From Roseibium limicola (lineage in GTDB: Bacteria; Pseudomonadota; Alphaproteobacteria; Rhizobiales; Stappiaceae), in NCBI RefSeq assembly GCF_017313085.1, contig NZ_JAFLNF010000005.1, forward strand, positions 62,001 to 126,000: a stretch of 64,000 bases of DNA. The letters run 5' to 3'. The notes beneath the pieces were generated by a model that was not told where the DNA came from, searched no databases, and saw only the letters and a list, made by a program, of their open reading frames with translations. Shown piece by piece: positions 52,054 to 62,062 of this stretch. Made by a program: the position numbers and the translations under genes. Position 1 is the stretch's first letter; each line of letters begins with the position of its first letter.

Positions 52054-53076
52054 ATGTCAGACGTTTCCCTGTCGCTTCAGGATGCCCATGATCTCGTTTT
52101 CAAGGCATTGGTGGCCAACCGTACGTCTGCAGAAAACGCGCGTTTTGTTGCGGATGCCTTGGTCGCCGCCGACGCATCTGGTCAGCCAGGTCATGGCTTG
52201 AGTCGCGTCTCTGGATATGCGGCACAGTCGCGCTCCGGCAAAGTCGATGGCTATGCGGTGCCTGAGATCGAAAAAGCAGCCCCTGGGGTTTTGCGAGTGA
52301 ATGCCAACTACGGCTTTGCCTATCCGGCAATCTCTGTTGCGTTGGAGAAGTTGCCGGACATGGCTCGCAGCCAGGGCATTGCCATGGTGGCTATTCGTCA
52401 TTCGCATCATTTCGGCCAGGGCGGCGCCCATTGTGAGGCTTTGGCCGAGGCCGGTCTGGTCTCTTTTGTCTTCGGCAATGCGCCTGCGGCTATCGCGCCT
52501 TGGGGGGGCAAGACGGCCCTGTTTGGCACTAATCCCATTGCCTTTGCCGCACCGGTACCAGGCCAGCCTCCGCTGGTCATCGATCTGGCGGTATCAACGG
52601 TTGCCAAGGGCAAGATCATGACGGCGGAAAAAACCGGCAAGGCGATCCCTGAAGGCTGGGCGTTCGACGCGGAAGGCAACCCGACAACGAACGCATCTGC
52701 GGCGATGAAAGGAACCATGGTTCCGATTGGTGGCGCCAAGGGGGCCGCCCTTGCCATGATGATCGATGTTCTCGGCGGGGCGCTGGTCGGCGCGGCGCTC
52801 GGACACCAGTCGACAAGCCTCTTTTCAGGTGAAGGCGCCGCACCTGATCTTGGTCAGGTCATCATTGCTATTGATCCGAACCTATCCTCCTTTGGCGCTT
52901 TCGGCGACAAGATGACAACCATGGTCGAAGCCGTGGAAGGGGTGGAAGGCGCACGAATGCCCGGCAGCCGACGTATTGGACTGCGTGAAGCGGCTGCTCG
53001 AGATGGCATTCTCATTCCGGAGCAAATCTATCGGGAAGTGCTGGCCTTGTCAGGTCAGCAACAGGGGGCAGCATGA
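52054..53076 (+). CDS. Ldh-family (malate/lactate/sulfolactate type) dehydrogenase
   Basis: A 340-residue NAD(P)-dependent oxidoreductase of the Ldh_2/MDH2 family, unrelated to classic malate dehydrogenase. Motifs: DASGQPGHGLSRVSGYA, MVAIRHSHHFGQGGAHCE, APWGGKTALFGTNPIAFAAP, KGKIMTAEKTGKAIPEGWA and GGAKGAALAMMID. The substrate may be malate, lactate, sulfolactate or ureidoglycolate-like; sequence does not decide. It overlaps the next gene, a YeiH-type exporter, by 4 bp, so the two are co-translated and probably share a pathway. Confidence 0.88.
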   Translation: MSDVSLSLQDAHDLVFKALVANRTSAENARFVADALVAADASGQPGHGLSRVSGYAAQSRSGKVDGYAVPEIEKAAPGVLRVNANYGFAYPAISVALEKLPDMARSQGIAMVAIRHSHHFGQGGAHCEALAEAGLVSFVFGNAPAAIAPWGGKTALFGTNPIAFAAPVPGQPPLVIDLAVSTVAKGKIMTAEKTGKAIPEGWAFDAEGNPTTNASAAMKGTMVPIGGAKGAALAMMIDVLGGALVGAALGHQSTSLFSGEGAAPDLGQVIIAIDPNLSSFGAFGDKMTTMVEAVEGVEGARMPGSRRIGLREAAARDGILIPEQIYREVLALSGQQQGAA

Positions 53077-54119
53077 GGATGGGCATTCGCGACGCTAAAA
53101 AGCGCACTCAAGGGGTGGCGAAACTGCTTCCCGGCTTGTTGTTGTGCTTCACAATTGCCGCCGCCGCCGGCTTCCTGTCCGACCATTACGGTGGTCCGGT
53201 CATGCTGTTTGCGCTGCTGCTTGGCATTGCCTTCCACTTCCTGTCGCAGGAAGGGCCGTGCATTGCCGGGATCGAATTCACCGCCCGCAAGCTTTTGCGG
53301 GTTGGCGTGGCCTTGCTTGGCGCCCGCGTGACCCTGCAACAGATCGAAAGCCTTGGTGCCGGTCCCTTGGCACTCGTCATTTCCTGCGTAGTCGCGACCA
53401 TTCTCACTGGCTGGGGGTTGGCACGTCTGCTCGGCCGGTCGCGCGAGTTTGGCTTGCTGACCGGTAGCGCGGTGGCCATTTGTGGAGCCTCGGCAGCTCT
53501 CGCTGTGTCTTCCGCCCTGCCGCAAACCAGGGAAGCTGAACGCGATACCCTCTTCACGGTGATCGCAGTGACCACCTTGTCGACCATCGCGATGATCCTC
53601 TACCCGATTGTTTTCGGTCTCTTCGGGTTTTCCGACACGGTGGTGGGTGTGCTGCTGGGGGCGACCATCCACGACGTGGCGCAGGTGGTTGGCGCAGGCT
53701 ATGCGGTCTCCGACGAGGCGGGAGACATCGCCACGTATGTCAAGCTCCTGCGGGTTGCGATGTTGCCCATCGTCGTGCTGATCCTTGCCTTCTCCTACCG
53801 GGCGGCCTCACGGCGGGCCGCAGAAGAAAGCGGCGGTTCCATTCCCAGCGGCTGGGCGTCTTTCCCATGGTTTGCAGTCGGCTTCGCAGTGCTGTTGCTG
53901 GTCAACTCCACCGGAGTCATTCCGGCCCAAGGGCAGGAAGCGCTCGTCCTCACGTCACGCTGGCTGCTGATTGCCGCGATTTCTGCCCTCGGCGTCAAAA
54001 CCTCGCTGAAGGCGATGGCCGCCCTCGGCGCTCGTCATATCGGGGTGATTGTCGCTGAAACGGTGTTTCTCGCCAGCCTGGCTTTGACCATGACCATTCT
54101 GCTGCTCGGACATCTGTGA
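53073..54119 (+). CDS. YeiH-family putative sulfate/anion exporter
   Basis: A 348-residue membrane protein with about ten spans, family UPF0324/YeiH (Cons_hypoth698). Motifs: RKLLRVGVALLGARVTLQQI, GSAVAICGASAALAVSSALP, GATIHDVAQVVGAGYAVSDEAGDIA, KLLRVAMLPIVVL and ALGVKTSLKAM. Related genes occur in sulfonate catabolism clusters and are annotated as sulfate or sulfite exporters. The start ATG lies within the dehydrogenase 3' end (4-bp overlap). Confidence 0.88.
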   Translation: MRMGIRDAKKRTQGVAKLLPGLLLCFTIAAAAGFLSDHYGGPVMLFALLLGIAFHFLSQEGPCIAGIEFTARKLLRVGVALLGARVTLQQIESLGAGPLALVISCVVATILTGWGLARLLGRSREFGLLTGSAVAICGASAALAVSSALPQTREAERDTLFTVIAVTTLSTIAMILYPIVFGLFGFSDTVVGVLLGATIHDVAQVVGAGYAVSDEAGDIATYVKLLRVAMLPIVVLILAFSYRAASRRAAEESGGSIPSGWASFPWFAVGFAVLLLVNSTGVIPAQGQEALVLTSRWLLIAAISALGVKTSLKAMAALGARHIGVIVAETVFLASLALTMTILLLGHL

Positions 54120-54130
54120 GCCTCGTGATA

Positions 54131-54161
54131 CCCGCCCGGTTCGATGGTCCGGGCAGGTTTT
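54131..54161 (+). terminator. Probable terminator after the YeiH-type gene
   Basis: CCCGCCCGG (54131-54139) pairs with CCGGGCAGG (54149-54157) with one mismatch; TTTT follows. Confidence 0.65.
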
Positions 54162-54163
54162 GC

Positions 54164-57100
54164 TCAATATTCCTTTTCGAAATAAATCCCGGCTTTTGAA
54201 TCGCCAGAGGCTCCGACTTCGCCGCGAACCTTGAAGCCCTTGTCCAGATCGATATCCACCTTGACCCGGCTCGACCCTTCCTTGGTGCCCTGTTCGACAC
54301 CCAGGTAGATATTTTCATTCACATATTTACCGATTCCGACCGTCGGACCATCCTCCCCGGATGTGTCGATGTCGATGGCATCAAGGCCCAGCGACTTTCG
54401 CAATGAGGCGAGAGGACCGCTGTCGTTGCCGCCAGTCAGTGTGGCAATGGCCGCCGCCAGCTGGGCGATTTGCGTCGGTGACAAGGACCCCATGTCTTCG
54501 CCGAAGAGCAGCAGTGCCAGGATCTCATCCTGTGGCTGATCGGGTGAGGAGGTCAGGCTGATCAAAGGATCGCCTGCCGGCCCGGTAATGCCCACATTGA
54601 TCGCGGTTGACGAAACGGTTGTTGTGGCGAGAAACGAGATGATCGGGGTGAAGTCACCCGTGAAGGTTGCCTCGCCCTTGGAGAATGTCAGCCGGCGTGT
54701 CAGCACATCCATCTGTCCACGGCGCAGGGTGAAGGCGCCGATTGCTTGAGGATCATTGGTCGTGCCTACAATCCGCAGGTTGCCATAAAGCTCGGCATCC
54801 AGCCCACGCCCACGCACGAAGATCTGCCCTGGTGCGGAAACGTTGATATTGAGGCGTGGCGGTAACGTCGCAGTGCTTTGTTCTTTCTGCTTGCTGGGCC
54901 CACCTCCAATGTCCTTGACCTGTTCGCGCACATCCGCTGGCGCGTTGACGTGCTTCACCGCGACCGGTGAAACTGTGCCGGGTAGGCTGTCGGGAATGGT
55001 GATGTCTGCTTTTCCGATGGTGATGTCGCCAGAGACTTCTGCCGCAGACGATGTCCCCGTGAGGGGGCCATTCACTGCCACATCAACATCGAAGAGGGCG
55101 TTGACGACACCCGGATCGACATAACGCGCCTGGTTCGCCTTGACCGTCAGGTTGGCGGAATTGCCCTCGTCCAGGCCAATGCTGCCATTGGCGGAAATCG
55201 ACCCGCCTGCAGCCAGATCAGCTGTGACGTTGGAAACGGAGAGACCGCTTTGAGTGACTTCGAAAGAGCCTTTGAAGTTCTGCAGGGTCGTGGCTGTGTT
55301 GAGGTCTGTCAGGATCACCGAGCTTGGGGTGGCAGAGAGAGAGTACTGCGGCGAGGTCACAGTGCCTTTGACCTGGCCTGAAAGTGCCATGGCGCCCTTT
55401 GCCCTCAGGCCGGCCTCCGTAAAGGGGCGACGCAGAAAGCTGAGCGGCAGAGAGCCATCCAGCGCCAGGTCGAGCGCCTGTGTGCCGGTGCGTACCTGAC
55501 CGCTCACTGTCAGAACGAGGCCGTCGGGACCGAAGACCTTGGTGGTCTGGGTGACGACTGTGCCTTCCAGCTGTCCGGTGCTGTCGACGCCGAGAGCGGA
55601 AAGCCCGTTCTGGCGCAATTGTGCAGCGCTAAGATCCGCAATACCGGCTTTCCAAGAAACCTGCGGTGCGGAGGTCGGGCCTTTGACATTTGCGTTTCCG
55701 GTCAATATGCCGCTGAGCCCCAGGTCTGGAGCAAAGGCGTTGGCCAGGGTCAACGGCACGTCTTTAAGGTCGGCTGTCAGGTCAAGTGTGTCCGCAACGC
55801 TGCCTGAGACGGTCAGGCGTCCGTTGCCCAGAGCCAGGGTGATTGGCTCGATACTGGTCTTGCCGCCTTCATAGAGGATTTGCGCCGGGCTGCTCAGGTC
55901 GGTCTCAATACCCTGATAGCGTCCGTCGAGATCAGATAGGGCGAGAGTGATGCCGCCATTGTCTTCCAAAGTTACCGTGCCGGTCAGGTTGACCCCATCC
56001 GGGTTGGCCCCGTCGGTCAGCGCGACGCGGGTCTCGAAGTCCGTCGTACGCCCGGAGCTTTGTGCCGTCAGCGTCAGGGTTTTGAACGGTGCCGATCCGG
56101 CAAGAACGTCGCGGGCGGTGCCTTTGGCATTGATGGATGGCACTGCAAACGGGTCATCTATCTTGGCGTTCAGGCTGAGACTGCCGATGGCAAGTGTTTC
56201 AATTTTAAGATCCGTTGCGGAGAGCTCCACATCTGCCGCAGTGGTCAGTCCCTCGGCTGCCGTTACCTTGATATCGCCGCGCAGACTTCCGCCCAAGGGA
56301 CGCAGGGCAAGCGGGGACAAGGAGGCCAGATCGCCAGCGTCAATTGTCAGAGTGCCCTCGAGGCCTTGCGGCGCGCTGGAAAGATCCGCCAACTCGAACC
56401 GACCCGAGAGCCTATTGCCCGCAACATCGGCTTGGAGATCGTCCAGAACGACACCCCCGTCAGAGCTGGTCAGTCGGGCAGACAGGTTGAGCGGTTGGTC
56501 TTTCAACCGTCCTGTCATTGAGATTGTGGCTGCCGGTTCCGTGGCTGAGGCGGTGGCCTCAATGTCCGCATCGAAGTTGTGCAGGTCTGATCCTGCCAGA
56601 GTGATCGTTTCGCTCGACAGGTTCAGGTTGACCTCGGCGGCGGTCAGCGGGCCGCCGACTGTCGCGGAAAAGGCAAGTGGGCCCACCACTTGTGGGTTCA
56701 GCAGAGACAGCTCGCTCAATTCGCCAGCGAGATCCGCGGAGATCTCTTGCGCCTTCAAAGCGGCATTGCCTGTCAACTTGAAGCCTTCGCTGGTCGCAGA
56801 AAGTTCGGTCAGCTCAAGATTGTCTGCTCCGGCCAGTTTGAAGTCGCTCTTCAGTCGCGTTTCGCCAGCCAACAGCGCATCTGCCTGGGGAATGCCGACC
56901 TTTACGCCGGATCCAGCCACCTGAAGAGTGCCCGTCAGATTAAGGTTGGCAGGCGCGCCGCGTGCGGTGAGGGCAAGCTCTGCAACACCTTCAAGTGGTT
57001 TGCCTGCAAGTGCTGCAAAACGCGACAGGTCGTCAGCGGAAGCTGTCGCGGCTATCCTCAGGTCCTGTTGAGAGATCAGGCTGTCTGCAAGGTCCACGCG

Positions 57101-58546
57101 AATGCCAGGAAGCATGGCAATGGCTTCGGCAATATCCAGTCGTTGAGCCACCCCATTTACCCGGCCGGTCAGCGTTATCTCACTGTCGCCGGAAAGCTCT
57201 TGCAGGGCCCTGTCTGTGGGTGCCAATCCGTTTAGAGTGAGCTTGGCGGACAAGGGACTTTCGAGAACGTCGGGGGAAAAGTCAGCGCCATTTCCCTTGG
57301 CGGTCAACGCCAGGTTCTGGAGTTTGCCTTCGTTTGTTCCGAGGGACTGCCCCGTCAACTCGATCGACCAATCAGCTGCAGTCAATTGGCCAGAGACTTG
57401 CGTTTGAAGCGCGAGGGGACCGAACTGCAATCGGCGGTCGCCGATCTCCACGGCGATCAGATTGCCACCTCCGGCACTCACATCCAGGTTGACGGTTGCA
57501 TTCAATCCATTGACTTGCGGATTGAAATCACCCTTTGCGGTCAGGTTCAAGGTGCCGGTGGTAAGCTGGAGAGCGCCGTCTAACGGAATGAAACTCTCTG
57601 ACAGGTGTGCTGAGCCTTCGAGGTCTGTATTGCCCAGGAAGAAGGCGGCGACGGATGACGGCATCAGCGGGGAGAGGTCCCCCTGCAGATTGGTGGTCAG
57701 CTGACGCTCCACACCATCCGTCGTCAGGCGTGCAGTGCCGCTGACGGTCTGGCGACCATCAAGTGCGACGGCCAGATCGGCGGCCCAGTCGCTCAACGGT
57801 CCGTCGCCTTTCAATGCGACATTCAGCGCTGGCAGACCGGGGACATCCAGCAGTCTGGCGGCAAGTCCGCCCTGTGGTTCTTCTACATCCAGGGTGAAGG
57901 CAAGTGTTCCCGCATCGGGAGCAAAGGCAACATTGGCAGAAATGCGCCCACCAGACGTTCCGTCAGCGACGGTCGGGCCTTTGCGGAAGACTTCCAGCGC
58001 ACCGGTGAGTGTCATCGGATCGGGATCGATCGACCCGCCACCGTTCAGAGACAACTGGATGTCTTCACCCAGCAGCTTTTTGCCGAGAGACAGCATTCCG
58101 ATGGTCAGCGAGCCGATACGACTCGGCGGCAGGGACAAGGCGTTGTTGTCCTCGGTCGTTGTGGCGGCCGCCTGGTCTGTAGCTGCGGGCAATGTCGGTT
58201 GGCGCAGGACCGTAACGCTGGCAATGTCGGCGGAGGTGATATCGATGCGCCTGCCAAGCAGTGCAGTGGGTTGCCATTCGAGCGAGAAATTTTCGGCGGA
58301 AGAAAAGACACCTTCGCGGTCTGCCAGAATAACGCGATCAAATCCGGCATCCAGGTCATAGGCAAGGTAGAGCCCCTCCAGCTTGATCTGGAGGTCAGCT
58401 GTCGACGCGATGCTCGATACCAGGTCAGACACCACTGCACGGCCACTGGAAAACTGCAGGACGGTGATCGTCAGAAAGATCAGGGCGAGGGGAAGCAACA
58501 GCAGTAGGGCCGCGACAACGGCAAGGCTCTTGGCCAGTTTGGTCAA
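54164..58546 (-). CDS. tamB: Translocation and assembly module subunit TamB
   Basis: A 1460-residue protein with one N-terminal membrane anchor (SLAVVAALLLLLPLALIFLTITV) and a long run of beta-repeats (AsmA/DUF490 type) rich in LTxxGxxxDxxLxA patterns. The TamB C-terminal domain lies at about 1150-1460 (ARGLDAELYGNLRIVGTTNDP, DEILALLLFGEDMGSLSPTQIAQLA, ENIYLGVEQGTKEGSSRVKVDID, KAGIYFEKEY). It bridges inner and outer membrane and carries lipids or helps outer-membrane protein insertion with TamA, whose gene lies directly upstream. Confidence 0.95.
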   Translation of the reverse strand: MTKLAKSLAVVAALLLLLPLALIFLTITVLQFSSGRAVVSDLVSSIASTADLQIKLEGLYLAYDLDAGFDRVILADREGVFSSAENFSLEWQPTALLGRRIDITSADIASVTVLRQPTLPAATDQAAATTTEDNNALSLPPSRIGSLTIGMLSLGKKLLGEDIQLSLNGGGSIDPDPMTLTGALEVFRKGPTVADGTSGGRISANVAFAPDAGTLAFTLDVEEPQGGLAARLLDVPGLPALNVALKGDGPLSDWAADLAVALDGRQTVSGTARLTTDGVERQLTTNLQGDLSPLMPSSVAAFFLGNTDLEGSAHLSESFIPLDGALQLTTGTLNLTAKGDFNPQVNGLNATVNLDVSAGGGNLIAVEIGDRRLQFGPLALQTQVSGQLTAADWSIELTGQSLGTNEGKLQNLALTAKGNGADFSPDVLESPLSAKLTLNGLAPTDRALQELSGDSEITLTGRVNGVAQRLDIAEAIAMLPGIRVDLADSLISQQDLRIAATASADDLSRFAALAGKPLEGVAELALTARGAPANLNLTGTLQVAGSGVKVGIPQADALLAGETRLKSDFKLAGADNLELTELSATSEGFKLTGNAALKAQEISADLAGELSELSLLNPQVVGPLAFSATVGGPLTAAEVNLNLSSETITLAGSDLHNFDADIEATASATEPAATISMTGRLKDQPLNLSARLTSSDGGVVLDDLQADVAGNRLSGRFELADLSSAPQGLEGTLTIDAGDLASLSPLALRPLGGSLRGDIKVTAAEGLTTAADVELSATDLKIETLAIGSLSLNAKIDDPFAVPSINAKGTARDVLAGSAPFKTLTLTAQSSGRTTDFETRVALTDGANPDGVNLTGTVTLEDNGGITLALSDLDGRYQGIETDLSSPAQILYEGGKTSIEPITLALGNGRLTVSGSVADTLDLTADLKDVPLTLANAFAPDLGLSGILTGNANVKGPTSAPQVSWKAGIADLSAAQLRQNGLSALGVDSTGQLEGTVVTQTTKVFGPDGLVLTVSGQVRTGTQALDLALDGSLPLSFLRRPFTEAGLRAKGAMALSGQVKGTVTSPQYSLSATPSSVILTDLNTATTLQNFKGSFEVTQSGLSVSNVTADLAAGGSISANGSIGLDEGNSANLTVKANQARYVDPGVVNALFDVDVAVNGPLTGTSSAAEVSGDITIGKADITIPDSLPGTVSPVAVKHVNAPADVREQVKDIGGGPSKQKEQSTATLPPRLNINVSAPGQIFVRGRGLDAELYGNLRIVGTTNDPQAIGAFTLRRGQMDVLTRRLTFSKGEATFTGDFTPIISFLATTTVSSTAINVGITGPAGDPLISLTSSPDQPQDEILALLLFGEDMGSLSPTQIAQLAAAIATLTGGNDSGPLASLRKSLGLDAIDIDTSGEDGPTVGIGKYVNENIYLGVEQGTKEGSSRVKVDIDLDKGFKVRGEVGASGDSKAGIYFEKEY

Positions 58547-58608
58547 TTCGGCACCTGATTTGTCAAAGCCGGACAGGTCTCCCTTCCGGAAATTTCTTGG
58601 GCATTGGC

Positions 58609-60624
58609 TTAGAAAGCCTGACTTAACCCAACATATAGGGCGAAATCTGGGTCGTCTTGCCCAGGATCCAACGGTATGGCCGCATCCACGCGCAATGGCC
58701 CAATGGGCGTATAGTAACGAATGCCGGCCCCAACGCCGAATTTCAGCGGTTGGCTGAAGTCGGGCAGGGCATCCTCATAGGCGTTGCCAGCATCCACAAA
58801 GGCCACCACTCCAAGGGTGTCCGTAATTTTAACCCGTACCTCGCCAGAGAGTTCCACAAGGCTTCTGCCACCAGCAACTTCGCCGTTCACGCGTGGCCCG
58901 ACGTTGCGGTAGGCATAACCTCGAATTGAGCCGCCTCCGCCGGCAATCAGCCTGCGGCTGGCCGGAACCGAGCGGATGCTTGGCGCGAGAATGCTTCCGA
59001 CTGAAACTTTGCCGGCAAGAATAAAGCGGTTGGCCTCATCAAGTGCGTAATAGGTGCTGCCGGTCGCCCGGGTAAACAGCATGGCTTCTCCGCCAATCGT
59101 GTCGTAGGCCGGCTCGACATCGGCCTTCAGGTAAAAGCCTTCCGTCGGGTCCAGAACATTGTCGCGGCTATCGTAGGTCAGCCCGACCGGCGTTCCGACC
59201 AGCAGATAATCCTGCGTGCCGTAAACGTCTTCCTCATTGGAGAAGCTGATTTCGCCACCGGCCTGCCCGGACAGCGTCTCGCTGAAGGTGCGCTTGTAAT
59301 AGCCCTCCAGTTTTACGGTGCGGCTGGTATAAGCATCCGGGGCTTCCTGAGCTGCAGAAAGTGCCGTGCTAAAAGAGGTTTGTGGTCCGAAGGCACCTGG
59401 CTTGTCGAAGGCGATACGGGTCGCATATTCCATGTCGGTGAAGCTGGATGCCGATAACCGACCCACGGACCCTTCAATCGACAGCAATTCGCCTTTGCCA
59501 AACAGGTTACGGCGGCGCCAGTAGGCTTCCAGCCCAATACCTTCTGTCGACGACCAGGAGGCGCCCGCGCCAACGACATGCCGCTTGCGCTCGCTCACCT
59601 CGATACTGATAGGCAAGGACCCATCCGGTTGAACAGTGCCTTCCACCAGCCGAACCGAGGAGAAAATACCAAGATCGTTCAGTCTCTTCCGGGATTTGTC
59701 TAACGTCTCGGGCGAATAGATCTCCCCTTCCGGGATGAGGGCATAACGTTCAACAAACGCCGGATCGGTGACTTCTGTGCCTGAGACCGTAACGGCGCCA
59801 AAAACGGCTTTTGGCCCGGTTTCAACCGGGAGACTGACATCCAGTTTGCGCGTGGCGTGGTCGGCAACGATCTCACGCTCGCCGATATCTGCTGTCGGAT
59901 AGCCTCGCTTACGCAGATACAATTCGATTTTCTGCTCGGCATTGAGGATCTTGCCCGAGCGTGCAGGCTCACCGGAGATTAGATCCCAGCGGAGCGGATC
60001 CTTCGGCAAGTCTTCTGCGCCAGGCCCGGACGCGAGCACAGTAATCTCGCCAAACTGAAATTGCGATCCAGCATCAACCGATATCAAGGTTTCGACTGGG
60101 CGGGGGCCGGGAATCTTGCCACTTTCCAGAGTCTCTTCAAGCAGGGTGCCGTTGAAGCGAATGGAGACCGTGCTTCCATAATATCCGTTGGCATAAAGCT
60201 GGCCGAGAATGCGCTTCACGTCAGACAGGCCACGTGAAATAAGCCCAGCCTGTCCTGAGGGTGCCTCGTCTTCCTTGGTCACCAGAGTTGAAGCTGCGCT
60301 TAGCTTGTCCTGCAGATCGTCTTCCTGGCTGCCAACAACAGAGAGTTCTGCTGAGTAGGGAAGGGGATCTGGCACGCTGATATTTGAAGGTTTGTCGCCT
60401 TCAAAGAATTTTTTTCCAAATATTTCGAAGGCTTGAGCCGCCGGCACAGCGCTCAGAGCAAAGGCGGCAGAAAATGTAATGCCCAGAGATGCAGACAAGG
60501 CAAGCACATTCATCCGCCGCAGAGAGCTGCGTCGGTTGATGGAAAGCCCGAGTTGCGATTCGGACTTGTTGCTTGCGAGGTATTCAGATGTGTCCCGCAG
60601 TGTGGCAGACGGTCTACGACCCAC
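58609..60624 (-). CDS. tamA: Translocation and assembly module subunit TamA
   Basis: A 671-residue Omp85-family outer-membrane protein. A signal-like stretch at about 40-65 (VLALSASLGITFSAAFALS) follows a 37-residue basic leader. POTRA domains span about 75-340 (VSGTEVTDPAFVERYALIPEGEIYSP), then the barrel with the conserved VGAGASWSSTEGIGLEAYWRRRN start and IRGYAYRNVGPR. It ends in aromatic F, as outer-membrane barrels do. The start is GTG 60624 after AAAGGCGG; ATG 60513 is an alternative that puts the signal at the N-terminus. It is 62 bp upstream of tamB. Confidence 0.93.
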   Translation of the reverse strand: MGRRPSATLRDTSEYLASNKSESQLGLSINRRSSLRRMNVLALSASLGITFSAAFALSAVPAAQAFEIFGKKFFEGDKPSNISVPDPLPYSAELSVVGSQEDDLQDKLSAASTLVTKEDEAPSGQAGLISRGLSDVKRILGQLYANGYYGSTVSIRFNGTLLEETLESGKIPGPRPVETLISVDAGSQFQFGEITVLASGPGAEDLPKDPLRWDLISGEPARSGKILNAEQKIELYLRKRGYPTADIGEREIVADHATRKLDVSLPVETGPKAVFGAVTVSGTEVTDPAFVERYALIPEGEIYSPETLDKSRKRLNDLGIFSSVRLVEGTVQPDGSLPISIEVSERKRHVVGAGASWSSTEGIGLEAYWRRRNLFGKGELLSIEGSVGRLSASSFTDMEYATRIAFDKPGAFGPQTSFSTALSAAQEAPDAYTSRTVKLEGYYKRTFSETLSGQAGGEISFSNEEDVYGTQDYLLVGTPVGLTYDSRDNVLDPTEGFYLKADVEPAYDTIGGEAMLFTRATGSTYYALDEANRFILAGKVSVGSILAPSIRSVPASRRLIAGGGGSIRGYAYRNVGPRVNGEVAGGRSLVELSGEVRVKITDTLGVVAFVDAGNAYEDALPDFSQPLKFGVGAGIRYYTPIGPLRVDAAIPLDPGQDDPDFALYVGLSQAF

Positions 60625-60837
60625 TAAACGCCGCCTTTCATCCCAATATTGAAAATTCTGGTCTCAAGGCGGTTTCTCGCTCCAAGTCCAGTGCGTCTTC
60701 GGCCAGATTAACCCTCCATCCGTTATACTAGATTGCATTCAGTTAAGAATAAGCAAGCCCTAACCTTGCTGCCGCAAGGGTAGAAAGTTATTTGAGAAAA
60801 CATGGTTTTCCGGTTCTGACAAGGCTTCGCCGTGGAT

Positions 60838-61749
60838 TCAGAAAATTGGCTTGTCTTCCGGAAATCCCAGTTGCCGCCGGGCTGCCGTCAGGGTATTGGC
60901 CATCAGCATGACGATCGTCATCGGGCCGACACCACCGGGAACCGGCGTGATTGCGCCGACGTGGGACTGGCACTCCCGAAAGGCGACGTCACCGACGAGG
61001 CGCGTCTTGCCTTCGCCCTTTTCCGGTGCCGGCAGACGATTGATACCGACATCGATCACGGTCGCTCCGCGCTTGATCCAGTCACCGCGTATCATCTCGG
61101 GGCGGCCGACTGCGGCCACGACAATGTCAGCAGCCCGAATGACGTCTGGCAGATCCTTCGTTCGGCTGTGTGCTACTGTCACTGTACAGCTTTCTTGAAG
61201 CAAAAGGCTGGCCATTGGCTTGCCGACGATATTGGACCGTCCGACGACAACGGCGTTGAGGCCACTGAGATCACTTCCGAGCGTCCGCTTCAGGAGGATC
61301 AGGCTTCCGTGCGGCGTGCAAGGGATCAGCGCGTGGTCCTTTTCGCCGGAGGTCAACAGCCCAACGTTGACTGGATGAAAGCCGTCGACGTCCTTCTCGG
61401 GTTTGATCAGCCGCAGCACCTTGCTTTCGTCGATATGTGAGGGGAGCGGCAACTGCACCAGAATGCCGTGGATGTCCGGATCATCATTCAGCGTTCCGAT
61501 CAGTTCGAGCAGGTGGCTCTCGCCGGTTGAGGCTGGCAAGGTATGCTTCACCGAATGAAACCCCAGCTCGTTTGCGGTCCGATCCTTGGAGCGCACATAG
61601 ACCTCGCTGGCGGGATCCTCGCCCACCAGGACGACAGCCAGGCCTGGTCTTTTTCCGGTGGAGGCAAGGAGTTCGCTGGCGCGGCGGCCAATTTCGTCGC
61701 GCACAGTTGCTGCGATGGCTTTGCCGTCGATCAGGGTGGGCTGGGTCAT
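60838..61749 (-). CDS. folD: Methylenetetrahydrofolate dehydrogenase/cyclohydrolase FolD
   Basis: A 303-residue bifunctional enzyme of one-carbon metabolism. Motifs: [24 protein letters not shown] with the catalytic Lys, [50 protein letters not shown] for NADP, and [19 protein letters not shown] at the end. I chose ATG 61749 ([13 protein letters not shown]) with GGAAG upstream; the frame extends to 61935 without support. Confidence 0.95.
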   Translation of the reverse strand: MTQPTLIDGKAIAATVRDEIGRRASELLASTGKRPGLAVVLVGEDPASEVYVRSKDRTANELGFHSVKHTLPASTGESHLLELIGTLNDDPDIHGILVQLPLPSHIDESKVLRLIKPEKDVDGFHPVNVGLLTSGEKDHALIPCTPHGSLILLKRTLGSDLSGLNAVVVGRSNIVGKPMASLLLQESCTVTVAHSRTKDLPDVIRAADIVVAAVGRPEMIRGDWIKRGATVIDVGINRLPAPEKGEGKTRLVGDVAFRECQSHVGAITPVPGGVGPMTIVMLMANTLTAARRQLGFPEDKPIF

Positions 61750-62062
61750 GATCATCTTCCGTTTGAAGGCGGGCCGAAGCGCCTTTATGGAAGGCTCCTC
61801 GGGCGTGGACAAGGCACCAGAACAAAAAATCCGGCCACATCTCGGTTTTGCGGGTAAAAGAAGCGAGGGATAGCTCGCCCGGATCGACGATTTCCGGTGA
61901 CGAGCAAATTGGGGATGCAAGCGAAAGTTTTTCATTTCATTAAGGGAATCGCTTTCAACTGTGACCGGAGGGACACATCTGTTGAGGCTTTTCCTTATTG
62001 CTGGTCAACTGCTTGGACGCAGGCGATTCGGCGTGATACGAGAACCTAGCTTGTTTTTAGTA
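61750..62062. other. Intergenic region between folD and the capsule export gene
   Basis: The 313 bp hold the divergent promoters of folD and the KpsD-like gene. I see no terminator, palindrome or small gene with support. Confidence 0.5.

Noticed and set aside
54361-58507. Many plus-strand frames over tamB and tamA
   Set aside because: They are shadows of the two long minus-strand genes, without ribosome sites or domains.
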